A stretch of 64,000 nucleotides of DNA from Turbatrix aceti (GCA_963969345.1 OZ017766.1:1178001-1242000); one strand, 5' to 3'; shown: positions 46,372-57,922, counted from the stretch's first letter. The notes: a model not told the origin generated them from the letters alone. Program-made: numbers and translations.

Positions 46372-48573
46372 TTAGTCGAGACGCTGCAGTCTCACAACCC
46401 TCTCCATAGAATCGTGTTCAGCGTGAAATTCGTTGAGCAAGTGAAGCGTAGAAGCATTGCGTCGTTTTCTCGCGATTGCCACGGCATCACGAATTGTGGG
46501 GTAGAAGTTGTGCTTGGGAACAGATTGGTAGAATCCTGACTGCTCGAAGGATTCTCGAACGGGGGCTTTGGCAGCTGCGAAGTAGACAAGCACCCGTTTC
46601 TGCTTCATTTCGGTGAAAATTTCTTTGAGCGCGTTCACCCCCATGTAGTCGACAAACGTGAACCCCGAGCAGTCGACGATAAAGTGCCGGTAGACAATGC
46701 CGGCGAACGGTGATTGTTGGCCGTCGCCCGTGATTTCCGACTGGGAAATAGGCCTTTCTTCCGGGTCGTTGGCAGACATGTCAGCGGGATACACGTTGTC
46801 TGAGTGGGTTATGTCGTTGCTCGGTTGCGATAACCATAGATTGAGCGATTTTAGCACCGATTTTTTAAAGTTTTCTACGTTTGTGAAGAGTAACGGTGAA
46901 TCGAAGCGAAAGATGCAGATGCCCTTGTGCTGCATGGCGTCTCGGTAGCGTTCGGAGTCTCGAAAGTCGTTGCTGCCCGGCAGCGAGCCGAGGAAGTGCC
47001 ATCGAGGAAACTGCGTCCGGAAAACTGTCGTCATGAGGGCGTATACGATGGACACGACCAATCCAGGGGTGACGTCCCAGACGACCGTGACAGTAAATGA
47101 GACCAGCCAGATGGAGAAGTCCACTTTGGACAACGGCCACAGGGTCGCCAGCTCGTGGAACTTCTTGTACATGCCCTTCAGCGCGTAGCTGACGATGGCA
47201 GCCAGCACTGCTAGGGGAAGTGTCGTGAGCCATTGTCCGGCGTAGACGATGATAAACAGCAGAAAGACGGAAGATGATACCGTCGAAAGCTGAGTTTTGG
47301 CACCAGCGTCGACGGCGACAAGCGTGCGACCGAGTGAACACGAAACCGGTTGGATTGGAAAGAAGGCCGACAGCGTAGAACAAAATCCAAGGGCATAGAT
47401 CTCCTGCCCGTTGTCAATGGTGTACTTGAGCTTCTTGGCGAACATCATTCCTAGTGAAATGTGAATGGCGAGTACGACGAACGCGATTGAGACCGCATCC
47501 GTGAGCATGGATGGCATTTTGTCGAAATCCGGTAGGCTTAGGGAGGGAAAGCCTATAGGGATGTCCTCGACGATGTTGATGTCGTACATCTTGTGCAGGC
47601 CGAAGAGGTAGGCTATCGCTGTAGCCAGAATGACTAGTATCAACTCGAAAGGAATAGGCGCAGGCGAGTGGAAGCGGTTTTGCACAATAGGGTTGATGAC
47701 TTCCTTGCCGACGGCCAGAAATCCTAGGGATGTCACACTGATAGCTACAGTGACCAGATTGGCACTTGGCAGGATGAAAATAATGTCTTTAAGTTTGAGA
47801 AACAAGTAGAAGGCTCCTGTCCGGGATTCGGTCTTTGGCAATCCGAAGAGTTGCCTCAGCTGAGCGACAAACACGTGCACGCCTGAAGCCATGGTGAAGC
47901 CTGCGACCACCTGGTCACTGAAATAAGTAGTGACTATTTCGAGTCGCAGAAATGCCATGACAATGTGGATGAGACCGACTAGGAACGCTAGGGTGGAGGC
48001 TACGTGGATAGCACAGGTCTCAGAGGTAGGGTCGGTCGGTGGAGGGCATTCCCGGGCGACGACAGCTCCACACATGAGACTGACGACTGCGAATGAGCCG
48101 ACTGAGTTGTGGCGGGATGTTCCGAAGATCATGTACCAGAGACTAGGGAATAGGGAGGTGTAGAGGCCGATGATCGGTGGAACACCTGCTAGGTAGGCGT
48201 AGGCGATGCCTGAATGGCGATAGAGGATTGCAATTTCCGGTAATCACTGGGACTTACCCTGGGGAACGTGCGTAACCCCGATGGTGATGCCACCGAGTAT
48301 GTCGGCGAGAAGATCCTGCTTGACGTTGTACCTTGGCAACCAGGTGAGAATAGGAAAAAAGGACCGGAACTTGTCAAACCATCGTCGAGACGACAGTGGT
48401 GGCATGCACGTGGTAGCTAGCTTGCGGCCAAGTGTTCTGCACTTTTGGGGTCTGTTGTAGCCAAAATGGGTGTCAAACTCGGTCTGGTTCATTGGAGGAC
48501 GGTTGGTATAAGGCGAGAAGGGTTCGTTGGCTTCGTCGAGCTCGTCTTCGGGGACATTTTTGTTGTACGTCAT
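46372..48573 (-). CDS. sulp: SLC26/SulP anion transporter, paralog A
   Basis: Exons 48573-48258 and 48209-46372, phase 1 join (717 aa). The start MTYNKNVPED follows a TTTTTTTGTTCCAG acceptor by 10 nt. The SulP signature is present (LGGITIGVTHVPQGIAYAYLAGVPP, given here only to its ends), followed by about ten to twelve membrane segments. The C-terminal STAS domain begins around GICIFRFDSPLLF and includes IVDCSGFTFVDYMGVNALKEI. A variable insertion of about 50 residues (QPSNDITHSDNVYPADMS region) splits the STAS domain as in other SLC26 proteins. It should exchange sulfate, chloride, oxalate or bicarbonate at the plasma membrane; the substrate is not predictable. Bases 46894-47157 are identical to 49444-49707 in paralog B, unlike the flanks. 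Confidence 0.93.
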
Positions 48574-49032
48574 TGGATAGTCTTCTGGAACAAAAAAACG
48601 GAAGCTACAGGGATTGGTCAAAAAATGGTTGATTTTAAATCTAAAAAACGGTCTACGTGACTTTTTACTGGAATCGAGATTTGTGAGCGTTGGTTTAAAC
48701 GATCGCGCTTATTTGTGGTCGCTTTTCGTCGGTTTGCACACACACAATGCGGTATCACAATTTTTTGGACACAGGACCACGATCAACGAGTGCGATATGC
48801 ATATTGCCGACCTTCAAAAGTCGATTAGCATAGGCTTTTTGAGCTGGTGACTACCAATGATGACAGATGCTTAGTTTTCGGCGCTATAAAGTGCAGTAGA
48901 TCGTTGTTGTCTCGTACCCAAACTGCAAAATTCGGTACCGGTTTGCGTACCCGAATAATTTTTACAACGTTACATTTGACCGTATATTTTCTTTATACCT
49001 TTACAACATTCGAATGCCGGCTCAACGATCGA
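48574..49032. other. Intergenic region between SLC26 paralogs (459 bp)
   Basis: Contains the promoter side of paralog A and the 3' end of paralog B. No additional gene or repeat seen. Confidence 0.4.
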
Positions 49033-51121
49033 TTAATCAGTGGGTTGTGAACAGACAATTTCTTCGAGAGCATTGTGCTCGATATGGGCTTGATTCAGAA
49101 GGTAGAGGGTAGACGAGCTACTTCGTTTCTTTGCCAGGGCAACTGCATCACGAATTGTCGGGTAAAAGTTGTGCTTAGGAACGTATTGGTAAAAGCCGGA
49201 TTTTTCAAAAGATTCTCGAACTGGAGCTTTGGCTGCTGCAAAGTAGATAAGAACTCGTTCCTGCTTCATTTCGGTAAATATTTCTTTAAGCGCGTTGACC
49301 CCCATGTAGTCGACAAACGTGAACCCCGAGCAGTCAATGATGAAGTGCCGGTAGACAATGCCATCTCCATTCTCTGGGATTTTTGCATTTTTTAGGGATT
49401 TTCGAACGGAGTTCTTGAACTTTTCAACGTTTATGAAGAGTAGCGGTGAATCGAAGCGAAAGATGCAGATGCCCTTGTGCTGCATGGCGTCTCGGTAGCG
49501 TTCGGAGTCTCGAAAGTCGTTGCTGCCCGGCAGCGAGCCGAGGAAGTGCCATCGAGGAAACTGCGTCCGGAAAACTGTCGTCATGAGGGCGTATACGATG
49601 GACACGACCAATCCAGGGGTGACGTCCCAGACGACCGTGACAGTAAATGAGACCAGCCAGATGGAGAAGTCCACTTTGGACAACGGCCACAGGGTCGCCA
49701 GCTCGTGAAACTTTTTCAGCATACCTTTGAGTGCATAGATGACGATTGATGAGAGCACGGCTAGGGGGAGAGGGCCTAGCCATTGACCGACATAGACAAT
49801 GACTGCCAAGAGGAAGGCTGCAGATGCCAGAGCGGACAACTGAGTTTGGACACCAGCTTCTACGGCGACTAGTGTCCTACCTAGAGAACAGGCTACTGGA
49901 TGAATTGGAAAGAAGGACGATAGCGAGGCAGAAAGTCCTAACGCGTAGATTTCCTGTCCGCTGTCAATAGTATATCGAAGTTTCTTGGCAATCATTTTCG
50001 CGAGGGAGATGTGGATGGCAAGGATAACGAGTGCGATGGAGAATGCATCGGTAATCATCGGTGGCATGATTGTAAAATCCGGCAGCTGGGGACGCGGAAG
50101 TCCGATGGGGATGCTTTGCACAATGGCAACGCCGTATTTGCTGTGAAGGTTCAATTGGTAGGAAATAGCGGTGACGGTAGCGATCAGGAGCAACTCGAAA
50201 GGTATTGGAGCGGGGATGTGACAGTGCCTTCTAATCACGGGGTTTATCACGTCTTTTCCAATCGCGAGGAACAAGAGTGACCCGGCACTTAAACCTAGAG
50301 TTACGAGATTTGCGCTTGGTAAATGTTTTATGATGTCCAATAAACTCCGGAACAGGTAGAAGAATCCCAGGTGACTGGGCATCTTTGGAAGACCTAAGAG
50401 TCCCGTTAATTGAGCTCGAAAGACATGAAAACTAGCAGCTGTAGTAAACCCCGCAACTAGCTGGTCGCTGAAATAGGTAACAATGACTTGGAGTCGCAGG
50501 ACTGCCAGAAGAATGTGAATGAGCCCGACGAGGCACGCCAGAGATGAGGCGACCTGAGTTGCGCATTTGACGTCGTATTCCGTGGTTTGGTCGGTTTCTG
50601 CTGAGCACTGCTTCGATACAACGGCGCCACACATGAGACAGATGACCGCGAATGAGCCTAGGGAGTTTTGACGAGACGTGCCGAAAATCATGTACCAGAG
50701 ACCGGGGAAGAGAGAGGTGTAGAGACCGATGATCGGAGGAACGCCTGCGAGGTAGGCGTACGCGATGCCTGTAAATGACTAGATTCACAGGGAAATTGTA
50801 GAAATGATGGTTACCCTGCGGGACGTGCATTACTCCGATAGTGATGCCACCGAGTAGATCTGCAACCAGGTTTTTCCGAATGTCGTATTTAGGCAGCCAC
50901 GTAGTAATGGGAACAAAGTACTTGATCTTGGTGGCCCAGTAGGCGAGGGGCATTGATCGAAGGCATCCGTTCAGGGCAGGAGGTTTTTTGGGTTTTTTGT
51001 ACCCATAACGAGCGTCGAACTCGTCCTGATTCATAGGTGCTCGATTAGCGTAGGATGGAAGAAATGCATCGATGGCGTCGTCGAATTCATCGGTTTCAGG
51101 TGAAGGTATGTCAGACGCCAT
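49033..51121 (-). CDS. sulp: SLC26/SulP anion transporter, paralog B
   Basis: Exons 51121-50815 and 50768-49033, phase 1 join at the same codon as in paralog A (680 aa). The start MASDIPSPET is the first ATG after an AAATTTCAG acceptor. The SulP motif, membrane region and STAS domain (HFIIDCSGFTFVDYMG) are all present. It lacks most of the variable STAS insertion of paralog A, which explains the shorter length. The tandem, same-strand position and identical intron site show local duplication. The N-terminal and membrane parts have diverged considerably, but the end of the membrane domain and start of the STAS domain share a 264 bp tract with no differences. Confidence 0.93.
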
Positions 51122-52562
51122 CACGTCTGATAGCCACGGGGGTAAATTGGTGCTGAAATTTTTTTTGTTAGCTGGAGTGCTCAATATGAATGGAGCGAGG
51201 AAAAGTTACGTTGAAAATTGTTTGGCGTGAAAAAGGTTACGAAGACGACTGATGTTTAGCTGAGTCAGCACGTTTGCAACAGAGGGGCAAATTAAGGATA
51301 TCCACGCGCCTAGAGGAATTCATGTCCAAAAATGTTTAAACCTATGTTTACGGTCACTTCGGTAAGATGCTAAACTGAAGTATCGTAATTTACAGGAATT
51401 ACGTGTGATTTTTGGAAAACGAAGTGAGTTGGCGCGGGTTCAATAATCGTAAGTGATTATTCAATCCTTAAATTGTACGATATTTTATATTCATTAAATG
51501 CCTGTAACGGTGCGCAGAACTATGAGCTGGAAGGCACCAGTGATTTGAAAAAGCATGGAAAAATTTGCAAAGGACTTTCAAAATTATGTGAAACCACTGT
51601 CATACACGCGCACTTGGATGCTTGAGAGCTCAAGATTGATGATTTTTGTTCTAAAAAAGAGTACGAACTGAACAAGTCAAATATTGGTCAGTCGGTACAC
51701 AAATTTGTACTTACGATTGAGTATTTGTTATCAGCGGTTGCTGGAGAGGGGCTGGGAGGTGGTCATCGGCAGTGTTGAATTTGGCGTTCATAATTGAAGG
51801 TGCGATGATTGATTTCACCGGCACAAGACACGCAGTAGGTGAGCTATTAGCTCTGGCGACGTGACTGCAATGCTTGCTGCTAATATTTGACGTTTTATTG
51901 CGTGCCTCTTGACTCTTTTGTGAGCTTCCTGCTAACCAGCCGGCAGTTTATCCTATCCACGCTGTCTGACATTATTGCCTGCTGTTGAACGCCGTACGTT
52001 TTTTTATGCACGAGTCACACTCGCGAGTGTGTCTTTTAGTATTTCTTTAGGATTTATTTTCGTATTTTAAGATTAATATTTATCGTTCAAAGTTTGTTTG
52101 TGACGAGTTGTTAGCCTTTTTTAAGTTGTGTAAATGAACAAATTATGTTTCTTTTTTGTCGAAAAATAAATTAAAATATGTTTTTTTCAGGTTGGCAACA
52201 AATAACACGGAAGCGGCATTCGTTTGTCTCATACGCAGGCTTTTTCGGCTGCTTTACAACAGCGGAATTTGTTACTGAAGTTTCTGCATCCATCATTAAT
52301 ATTAAATTCTTGTTTGATGATGTTTACGTGGATCGAGTACTGATAAATGGTTTTTAAATGAAGATGTTTGTTTTTGGAATAGCAAATAAATTTCACAAAA
52401 AAAGGGGGAAAAACATTTCATGAAACAATTTTGTGTGCATTTGATGAGTCAATATTAAAATTTGAATCATAAAATTACTGTCTGCATCATTAATCAGTGT
52501 TTTTCTATTTATTGCATCGATGGCTCGTTTCTTTACTTGCACTTTTTTATGTCTAGAATTCC
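51122..52562. other. 1.4 kb intergenic region
   Basis: AT-rich sequence upstream of SLC26 paralog B, ending at the transposon nest. Open frames are short and unsupported. No RNA gene recognised. Confidence 0.4.
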
Positions 52563-52691
52563 TGGTGCAGGGACTGTGTGACCGATCTCCCAGGGACTGG
52601 CGAGCGAGCCACGCGCGCGAGGCAGAGAACGTGTGCGGCCACGAGAAAAGCGTGAGCCTGCAAGATAGGCAGATCGGCAACGACTGATGAC

Positions 52692-55080
52692 CGAGGCATA
52701 AAATCCGGCCGGCCGGCCGTGCCGGCTTTTGCGGCCGGCCTTGAATCGAATGCGGGCCGGCTTTTCGATTCAAGGCCGGTCAAAAAAGCCTGAAAAAAAT
52801 TCGAAAGTAGATTTTTTTCGAAAAAAAAGTATGATTTTCTGACGTTTTTGTGCATCATTCGTCTTTTTTTTACTTTTTACGACAGGGGAATTTATTATTA
52901 TGCATTTTTCCATAATATTAGTGCAGGCGGGGTGCCCGGCTAGCTCGCGCCTCCTCGTAGATCCCGGACACTTCGTAGTAGACAATAGTTTATCAGTAGA
53001 ATCTCTCGTACAACAACCGTGAACAATTAGACGTAAACGATGACTCGATGACGACGACCGCTGCGTGCCCCCCAACCGGGACGAGCGCGTGCCACGCGCG
53101 ACCTGCCTGCTGCTACTCCCGCCGACCAGAATCATGACTCGGCGTCATCAGTCGCTGCCGATCTGCCTGTCTTGCCGGCGCACGCTTCTCTCGTGGCCGC
53201 ACACGTTCTCTGCCTCGCGCGCATGGCTCGCTCGCCAGTCCCCGGGAAAATGGTCGCCCAGTCCCGGCACCAATCCTTCCCCCAGCTGACAGTCACCGCC
53301 AGATCCCACAGGATACTGCGGCATGCGTCAGCTCAACTGAGCTAGCCGGGACTGCGTCTGCAGCCATCTTCTGCCGCTTTCCGATGTCTTGACTTCCTTT
53401 GATTCTCATCTGAGCGGTGTCATCGTCACTGCCGCTTCATTCTCGTAGTTTCCTTCACTCAGCTGAGTAGATCTCGTGCCGCTTTCTTCTTTCGTTGCTG
53501 GCTTCTGCGAAACCACCTGGCCTCCCATGGGTACCACTCTGAGTTGCCGGCCCCTGTGCGACGTCATCACGTGGTGTGGCCCCTTCTAGCTCTCCGGCGG
53601 AAGCTCTGCTCTTCCGCTGGACACGTTCTTTGGCTCCATCGAGATCCATCCATTCACTTGCTCAGCCAGACCATTTCGTTGTCTCCAACCGACTAGCCAC
53701 CTGGCTGTTATCTTTCGAGGGTTCTCCGTCTTTCCTGGTCGCCGGCCCCTGCTGCCGGTGCTCGTCTGACGTTCTCCTGACCGCTTCTGGCTCACCTGAC
53801 CCTCGGCTACGCCTCTCTGCTTTTTTCGGATCAGCCGGCCTGTCCTGCCGGTTGCGACGATATCCACTGTTGGCTCAAACCTGGCACATGTGCACCTGGC
53901 CAGATTCTTTTGCCGCTCTGCTGGATGCTTCACTCTGCTGCGTCACCTTCTCATCCAGGGTCGCCGAACGTCCTCGATGCTGGCTTGCATCGCATCACCG
54001 GTACTCGACTGCCCCTCGCCAAGTACCGTGAGATTCCATCCATGTCCTCCGCAGCTGAGGACAACCTGCGGCCAGCTCTCTGCTTCCTGCGGCAATGCGT
54101 GACCGCTACCTGCCATTCTGGGGGTTTTCCTGCCTCCCAAGCTGCACTTCTGCACTCATGGCTTCTCTGGACGGCCACACCTGTGGCACGCTGACACTCT
54201 TCTCGCTGAAGCTCGGTGCCACCCCTGGGCCCATCGATTCTTTCTTGCAGCTCAACTGAACTCATGCTGCCTCGTGTCGTATCTGTCTTCTGTCTACTGG
54301 CCAACTGGCATGGCCATTTCGTCGCCGCAAAATCAAGACATGGCACGTCACGTTAGCCATTCTTGATTGATTCTGGTCAAGGGCGAAGCCAACTGGCCGT
54401 CCCGTCTTCTGTCGTCTTGATTCCACACACAGCCGCCGCTTGCTTGTGTGTCTGTCGCTTTGCAGGTCGCCGTGCGCTGTCGCCATCGATCAATCATCAG
54501 CCGCGTAGTCTCATCGTTGGCGTAGTCGATTTGCAGTCGTAGTCTCTCCTCGGCGTAGTTCGAATAGCTTCTCGTCACCATTTGCAGGCGGGGTGCCCGG
54601 CTAGCTCGCGCCTCCTCGTAGATCCCGGACACTTCGTAGTAGACAATAGTTTATCAGTAGAATCTCTCGTACAACAACCGTGAACAATTAGACGTAAACG
54701 ATGACTCGATGACGACGACCGCTGCGTGCCCCCCAACCGGGACGAGCGCGTGCCACGCGCGACCTGCCTGCTGCTACTCCCGCCGACCAGAATCATGACT
54801 CGGCGTCATCAGTCGCTGCCGATCTGCCTGTCTTGCCGGCGCACGCTTCTCTCGTGGCCGCACACGTTCTCTGCCTCGCGCGCATGGCTCGCTCGCCAGT
54901 CCCCGGGAAAATGGTCGCCCAGTCCCGGCACCAATTAGGTTGTTTCCAAAATTTTTTTTTCCAAATTTGGTCAAATTTTGCGAAAATAACCCTAAAATAA
55001 AGCACAAAATTTTTTTTCAAAAAATAGGCCGCGGCCGCGGCCGGCTTCGGCCTAAAAATTTAGGCCGGTTTTATGCCTTG
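52692..55080. mobile_element. MITE with CRAGGCATAAAA termini (copy 2), carrying an LTR element
   Basis: Starts CGAGGCATAAAATCC and ends GGTTTTATGCCTTG. CTGATGAC is duplicated at 52684-52691 and 55081-55088, so it fits hAT. Without the insertion at 52917-54938 it would be about 370 bp and aligns with the reverse complement of 19491-19739, including the stretch CCATAATATTAG where the LTR element entered. Confidence 0.85.
52922..54933 (-). mobile_element. Young non-autonomous LTR retrotransposon
   Basis: Two 351 bp LTRs, 52922-53272 and 54583-54933, appear identical by eye and have TG..CA ends. The 5 bp target ATTAG is duplicated at 52917-52921 and 54934-54938. Orientation is minus: reading from the right LTR, a TGGTGACGAGAAG stretch 2 nt inside is a possible primer-binding site, and GGGGGAAGGA just before the left LTR is a good polypurine tract. 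The internal part is only 1.3 kb. Its minus frames (54346-53951, 53933-53586 and others) are short and Arg/Gln/Glu-rich; no reverse transcriptase, integrase or protease motif is visible. It must depend on a partner for movement. Confidence 0.9.
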
Positions 55081-55088
55081 CTGATGAC

Positions 55089-55409
55089 CAGACATGAAAA
55101 TGGCCCGCCGAAGCCCGGCCCGGCCTTCGGCGGGCCATTTTCTTGGGCGGGCCTGTGACTTTTCAGTAGGCCCGGAAAAGCCCGTTTTGGCCCGGGATTT
55201 AATCAATAATTTAAAAAATACGAAAAATTAATTGTATTTTGGTTACTTTAACAAAATTTAGTCTCTACAGATAGAAAACATAGTATTTTGAGTAAAAACC
55301 AGTAATTTATATGACGATTGGTTGCTATTTTTTTGGATAAAAATTTGGAAAAAATACAGAATGGATATTTCGGGCCTGGGCTTAAAAATTAGGCCCGTTT
55401 TCATGTCTG
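55089..55409. mobile_element. hAT-like MITE with CAGACATGAAAA termini
   Basis: 321 bp, starting CAGACATGAAAA and ending TTTTCATGTCTG. The same target CTGATGAC flanks it (55081-55088 and 55410-55417). The ends resemble the Ac/Ds type (AGGGATGAAA). Subterminal GGCCCG palindromes are present. It adjoins the preceding MITE, separated only by the shared target copy, so both entered the same 8-mer. Confidence 0.87.
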
Positions 55410-55835
55410 CTGATGACGCCGAGTCATCATTCTGGTCAGCGGAGCAAGCGGCAAGCAGGTCGCGCGTGTTGTGCGCCGGTCCCGGGGGGACGCGTCGAGT
55501 CGTCGTCATCATCGAGCTTGTCGACTGAGATTACCTACTATCAGTGTTGTTGTACGATTGTTACTAAGGATAAACGAACGTCTACGAAGTATTGTGTGCC
55601 TACGAGGAATTAGTAGCAAGCTGGGAACCTTCCACGCTTGCAGATCCAAAATTGCATATGTTCAAAATTGTCTACCAAAAGCGTGTTTTTCCTCCGGTTA
55701 TGCTATTTTTTCTCCCGAATTTGTGTGGCAACAGGTTTTTCGGAACATGCAATTTTGCTCCCACCTATAATTATATTTTTTGTATGTGGTATAAAATGCC
55801 GGTGCTCTGTTCATCGCTGGCCTCATTGAATTACC

Positions 55836-56571
55836 ATGACTTGCAAAACCACCTCCGGCGCTGTCATCGACTTTTACTATGATCCTGTCTCGCCGTACTG
55901 CTATGTCGGTCTCGAGGTACGTTTCGGTCCGTTTTAAAACTCAGAAGAACAAATTTCATCTTCAGGCCATCCTCCGCTACGAACACCTTCTTCCGGCAAA
56001 GCTAAACTTGAAACCCGTATCCTTTGTCGCAGTCGTCAAAGCAGCCGACAACTCCACACCTCGTGCCAACAAGGCCAAATTTGAGTACATGATCAAGGAT
56101 ATGAAGACCGTGTGCGAGTACTGGAACATCCCCCTCAGGTACCCGTCTGACCTGGATGGCACAGTCTTCCAGCGAGGCGGCGAGAAAGCCCGTCGTTTGC
56201 TGGTGGCCATCGAACAGTACCGTCCGGAGTTCGTCCGGCCTGCTGCCCTGGAGTTCGCCCGATGCGTCTACGTCAAGGACGAGCCTATCTACCTTGATGA
56301 ACACATCCGAATTGTGGCCAAACGTATTGGGCTTCCGGAAGCCGATAAAATCATCGCTGCCAGCAAGACCCAGGAAACAAATAATCTCCTGGCGGCAATT
56401 CAAGACGAGGCATTGGATTCGGGAGCCTATGGAGCGCCTTGGATTGTGCTGAAGCAGAAGGAACAGGAAGACATGGTTCTCTTTGGTGGCGACCGAATTC
56501 CTCAGCTTTGTCACAAGCTGGGAGTTCAATTTAAGGGCCCGCACGTCAATTCGAAGTCTATGGAAGCCTGA
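55836..56571 (+). CDS. gstk: Kappa-class glutathione transferase, paralog A
   Basis: Exons 55836-55916 and 55966-56571 (228 aa). The DsbA-like thioredoxin fold starts DFYYDPVSPYCYVGLE, with Ser19 matching the catalytic Ser16 of human GSTK1. The helical insert follows, then SGAYGAPWIVL and LFGGDRIPQL, which bind glutathione. It ends SKSMEA with no peroxisomal signal, so a mitochondrial or cytosolic place is more likely. The first intron follows codon 27, as in its two paralogs downstream. The enzyme conjugates or reduces substrates with glutathione; the partner is unknown. A run of overlapping AATAAA words at about 56824-56848 could serve polyadenylation. Confidence 0.94.
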
Positions 56572-57048
56572 ATTGTTTGATCAATGTTTGAATAATTTTT
56601 TTAATGCGCACCGGAAAAATGTATATCGTTTGTCATTAAAACAATCTGTGTATCGGTTGAAGCTCACTTTTTTAAACAAACGATACATATTTTTTCGGTG
56701 TTTTTGACAGATATAATTTTTTGTAGATTTAAAAAAGTATAAAGACAAGGAAACAATATTACCTAAGCATAAGATAGTTTTCTAACATCTGGTCTAATGA
56801 TAACTAACTACTGAATAACGGTGAAATAAATAATAAATAAATAAATAAGAGAGTTTTCTTGAAAAGACAACGTAAAAGAGTAAAGACAAGAATACTGAAA
56901 CGATATTTAGTCGTTTTTGATGTGAACAAATTACCCTGCACTGACTACAAAAATTGAAGTCTCGAAGCCAGGTTCAGACTGCACGACAAGTTCACACAGA
57001 CAAGGCTGTCCAACTCACAAACACTGCGTTGCATCGATTTCTGCTGCA
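56572..57048. other. Intergenic region with a foldback (477 bp)
   Basis: Bases 56609-56632 and 56677-56700 are inverted copies of 24 nt with three mismatches (CACCGGAAAAATGTATATCG type), forming a hairpin in the probable 3' UTR of paralog A. A TAAATAAATAAA microsatellite follows. No gene seen. Confidence 0.45.
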
Positions 57049-57760
57049 ATGGCTTCCAAGGCGCCGCGTTGCATTGTTGACTTCTACTTTGATGTCATCT
57101 CTCCATACGCTTATGTCGGGCTCGAGGTAAGCTCTTGTTTTCCCCAGTGCTATGAAAAAAATCATATAGGCAATTCTCCGCTATGAAACCATCCTTCCCG
57201 TTACCCTCAACCTCAAGCCAGTATCACTTGGCGCTATCTTCAAGGCAACAAACAACATTCCCCTTAGACAAAATCCTGCCAAGTTCGCGTACCTAGTTCG
57301 TGACATGCGCACTGTCAGTCGCTATTGGGGACTACCTCTCAACTTCCCTGCCAACTTTGACGACGTGATCTTCAAGCACGGTGGAAGGAAAGCCAACCTG
57401 CTGCTCACTGCGATCAGCGAAAGTTATCCTGATTTTCTCCGCCCAGCTGCGCTCGAGTTTGCTAGGTGCATCTACGTCAAGAACGAGCCCATACACCATA
57501 CAGATCACATCCGAGTCATCGCGGAACGCATCGGGGTTCCCGATGTCGACAAACTCATCGCCCAGAGCGAAAACCAAGCAACCAAAGACCAAGCTATTGC
57601 TTGGACCAAGGAAGCAATTGATTCGGGGGCGTTTGGAGTGCCCTGGACTGTCCTGAAGCGACCTGAAGAAGAAATAGTTTTGTTCGGGGGAGATCGGCTG
57701 CCGTTTCTTTGCCAGGAGTTGGGCGTGGACTTCAAAGGCCCTAATATCTCCAAACTGTGA
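57049..57760 (+). CDS. gstk: Kappa-class glutathione transferase, paralog B (peroxisomal)
   Basis: Exons 57049-57126 and 57170-57760 (222 aa). Opens with CIVDFYFDVISPYAYVGLE; the catalytic Ser is residue 18. SGAFGVPWTVL and LFGGDRLPFL are conserved. The protein ends ISKL, a canonical C-terminal peroxisome targeting signal (SKL), which neither paralog A nor C has. This fits the known dual mitochondrial and peroxisomal life of GSTK enzymes. AATAAA at 57785-57790 is 25 bp after the stop, and a U5 snRNA gene on the other strand ends 14 bp later. Confidence 0.95.
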
Positions 57761-57803
57761 AAAATCACGTAATATTTGCATGTGAATAAACCGTGTCGTC
57801 TTT

Positions 57804-57922
57804 TAGCCCATCACATGGATAGGCTTCCAAAAATTGGGTAAGACTCATATGAGCCTACTTGCCCGGAAGCGGTTAGTAAAAGGCGAATCGCTTATTCGTT
57901 CAAAGACAAGTAAGCCAGAGAT
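57804..57922 (-). ncRNA. U5: U5 spliceosomal snRNA, copy 1
   Basis: Read on the minus strand this about 119 nt unit begins ATCTCTGG. It carries the invariant loop 1 CGCCTTTTACTAA at the tip of the first stem. It then has GAGTCTTACCC and the Sm site AATTTTTGG, followed by a 3' hairpin. Order and spacing match U5 of metazoans. U5 loop 1 holds both exons during splicing. The 3' end is about 44 bp from the stop of GSTK paralog B. The ends are estimates. Confidence 0.92.

Larger units (their letters stand above)
52563..55642 (+). repeat. Old solo LTR split by later insertions
   Basis: Bases 52563-52691 and 55410-55642 together match, with many differences, the reverse complement of the 351 bp LTR at 52922-53272: they begin TGGTGC, share ACTGGCGAGCGAGCCA and GATGACGCCGAGTCAT, and end in TTGCA. 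They are the two parts of one diverged LTR separated at the 8-mer CTGATGAC by two MITEs. No internal element remains with it, so it is a solo LTR of the same family as the young element it now contains. Confidence 0.75.

Noticed and set aside
53586..54632. Open frames inside the LTR element as a host gene
   Set aside because: They lie wholly between the two LTRs and show no known domain; treated as degraded or non-coding internal sequence of the element.
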